From NCBI RefSeq assembly GCF_001189235.2, contig NZ_LFIP02000008.1, positions 124,001-188,000 on the forward strand: a stretch of DNA of 64,000 nt. The letters are read 5' to 3'. A program made the translations under genes and the position numbers. Below, piece after piece: positions 62,941 through 64,000 of this stretch. Positions within the stretch are counted from its first letter, which is position 1. Each line of letters begins with the position of its first letter. The notes beneath the pieces were generated by a model. It did not search any database. It was not told where the DNA came from and saw only the letters and a program-made list of their open reading frames with translations. The stretch is from Bradyrhizobium embrapense (GTDB taxonomy: Bacteria > Pseudomonadota > Alphaproteobacteria > Rhizobiales > Xanthobacteraceae).

Positions 62941-63645
62941 TCAAATCCCGAGATACGCCGCCTGTACCTGCTTATTGCCTGCGAGCTCGGCGCTGGTGCC
63001 TTGCATGATCACGTTGCCGCTTTCCAGCACATAGGCGCGCTGCACCAGCGACAGCGCGCGGCTGACATTCTGCTCGACCAGCAGGATCGCGGTGCCCATC
63101 TTGTGGATTTCGCCGATCTTCTCGAAGGTCACGTCGGTCATCACGGGGGCGAGACCGAGCGAGGGCTCGTCCAGCATCAAGAGGCGCGGCTTCAGCATCA
63201 GACCGCGGCCGACCGCGACCATCTGCTGCTCGCCGCCGCTCATGGTGCCGGCGAGTTGCTTCCTGCGGTCGGCGAGGCGCGGGAAGATGCCGTAGACCAG
63301 CTCCATCGTGCGCGCGCGATCCGCCTTGGCTTTCGGGGTGTAGGCGCCGATCTCGAGATTTTCCTGCACCGTCATGTCCGGAAACACCTGGCGGCCTTCC
63401 GGGACATGTGCGATGCCGAGCTCGGGGATCCGGTAGGGCGGCAGCGTCGCGAGGTCGACGCCGTCGAACGTGACCTTTCCGGCGAACAGTTTGACGAGGC
63501 CGGAGACCGCGCGCAGCGTCGTGCTCTTGCCGGCGCCGTTGGCCCCGAGCAGGCCGACGGCTTCGCCCTCGCCGACCGAGATGCTGACGTCGGTGATGGC
63601 AGGGACCGAGCCGTAGCTGGCGCTGACGCGGGAGAGCTCAAGCAT
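62941..63645 (-). CDS. ABC transporter ATP-binding protein (LivF-like), second importer
   Basis: This 234-residue ATPase has Walker A 'GANGAGKSTTLRAV', signature 'MSGGEQQMVAVGRGL', Walker B 'LLMLDEPSLGLAPVM' and 'LVEQNVSRAL'. The 'GIAHVPEGRQVFPDMTVQENLEIGAY' block is a LivF mark. It overlaps the preceding LivG-like gene by 8 bases and is the last gene of an importer whose other genes lie to the right of the window. Confidence 0.92.
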   Translation of the reverse strand: MLELSRVSASYGSVPAITDVSISVGEGEAVGLLGANGAGKSTTLRAVSGLVKLFAGKVTFDGVDLATLPPYRIPELGIAHVPEGRQVFPDMTVQENLEIGAYTPKAKADRARTMELVYGIFPRLADRRKQLAGTMSGGEQQMVAVGRGLMLKPRLLMLDEPSLGLAPVMTDVTFEKIGEIHKMGTAILLVEQNVSRALSLVQRAYVLESGNVIMQGTSAELAGNKQVQAAYLGI

Positions 63646-64000
63646 GGGCGTCTCCCTGCGCCGGCGGATGCACGTAGGAGCCGAGATAGGCGCGGATCAC
63701 TTCCGGGTTCTCCACGATCTCCTTCGGCGCTCCCTCGGCGATCTTCTGGCCGTGGTCGAGCACCACGATGTGGCGGGCGACCGCCATGATCGCGCGCATC
63801 ACATGCTCGACGATCACGATGGTCAGGCCGCGGGCGGAGAGCTTCTTCACCAGCGCCACCGCCTGGTCGATCTCGGCAGGGTTCAGCCCTGCCATCACCT
63901 CGTCGAGCAGCAGGATCCTTGGCTGCGTCGCCAGCGCGCGGGCCATCTCCAGCCGCCGCTGGTCGATGGTGGTGAGGTCCTTCGCCGGCGTCTGCTCCCT
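63638..64000 (-). CDS. ABC transporter ATP-binding protein (LivG-like), partial
   Basis: Only the C-terminal 120 residues are inside the window; the gene runs off the right edge. The part seen reads 'DLTTIDQRRLEMARALATQPRILLLDEVMAGLNPAEIDQAVALVKKL', with Walker B and the H-loop 'IVIVEHVMRAIMAVARHIVVLDHGQKIAEG'. The tail 'ENPEVIRAYLGSYVHPP' is normal for LivG. It overlaps the LivF-like gene. Confidence 0.88.
   Translation of the reverse strand, partial: REQTPAKDLTTIDQRRLEMARALATQPRILLLDEVMAGLNPAEIDQAVALVKKLSARGLTIVIVEHVMRAIMAVARHIVVLDHGQKIAEGAPKEIVENPEVIRAYLGSYVHPPAQGDAHA

Overview
The window is GC-rich, densely coded alphaproteobacterial chromosome. Many ABC uptake systems, FAD and molybdenum oxidoreductases, a single-chain long-chain acyl-CoA carboxylase and palindromic intergenic repeats (CCGTCATTGCGAG...CTCGCAATGACGG and CACCCTGAGGAG...CTCCTCAGGATGACGG types) all point to Bradyrhizobium, Rhodopseudomonas or a close relative. 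No rRNA, tRNA, CRISPR array, insertion sequence or phage gene was seen. The region looks like ordinary metabolic chromosome rather than an island.

Layout. (1) 1-9.2 kb: end of an amino-acid-type substrate-binding protein, an enolase-superfamily dehydratase, a cytosine-deaminase-like amidohydrolase, a SnoaL-like protein, a GntR/FCD regulator and an SsuABC/NMT1-type ABC importer followed by a second amidohydrolase. This looks like a scavenging module for a nitrogen-containing small molecule. (2) 9.4-20.6 kb: one tightly coupled operon of a duplicated-domain class III CoA-transferase, a complete oligopeptide-type ABC importer and a single-chain acyl-CoA carboxylase. (3) 20.7-30.6 kb: a Baeyer-Villiger monooxygenase, a GMC oxidoreductase with small partner, an HtrA-like protease, a LysR regulator, a sugar-epimerase-type SDR, a DoxX-like protein, two overlapping tiny membrane ORFs and an alpha/beta hydrolase. 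(4) 30.6-50.2 kb: the most interesting region, a nicotinate catabolic locus. (5) 50.3-56.3 kb: a partial Sox operon (soxF-X-Y-Z-A) and a two-subunit periplasmic molybdenum hydroxylase. (6) 56.4-64 kb: a DHA2 MFS transporter, an IclR regulator divergent from a second Baeyer-Villiger monooxygenase with an alkylsulfatase, and part of a Liv-type ABC importer.

The nicotinate locus joins a NicAB-type nicotinate dehydrogenase (large subunit with a membrane segment and three CxxCH haem sites), a 6-hydroxynicotinate reductase and an enamidase, the last two resembling the Eubacterium barkeri fermentation enzymes. With them are a UPF0280 (ApbE-superfamily) protein, a DUF1185 protein, a four-gene Liv-type importer, a MarR regulator and a ferredoxin-NADP reductase. 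Nicotinate phosphoribosyltransferase lies directly behind nicB. Palindromes of the type CGTTTGTATACAAACG lie in exactly the two divergent promoter regions of this locus (nicA/hnr and ena/fpr), so it appears to be one regulon. The inferred route is nicotinate to 6-hydroxynicotinate to 1,4,5,6-tetrahydro-6-oxonicotinate to 2-formylglutarate plus ammonia. The first step feeds electrons to cytochrome c and the second consumes low-potential electrons. Steps beyond 2-formylglutarate are not visible in the window.
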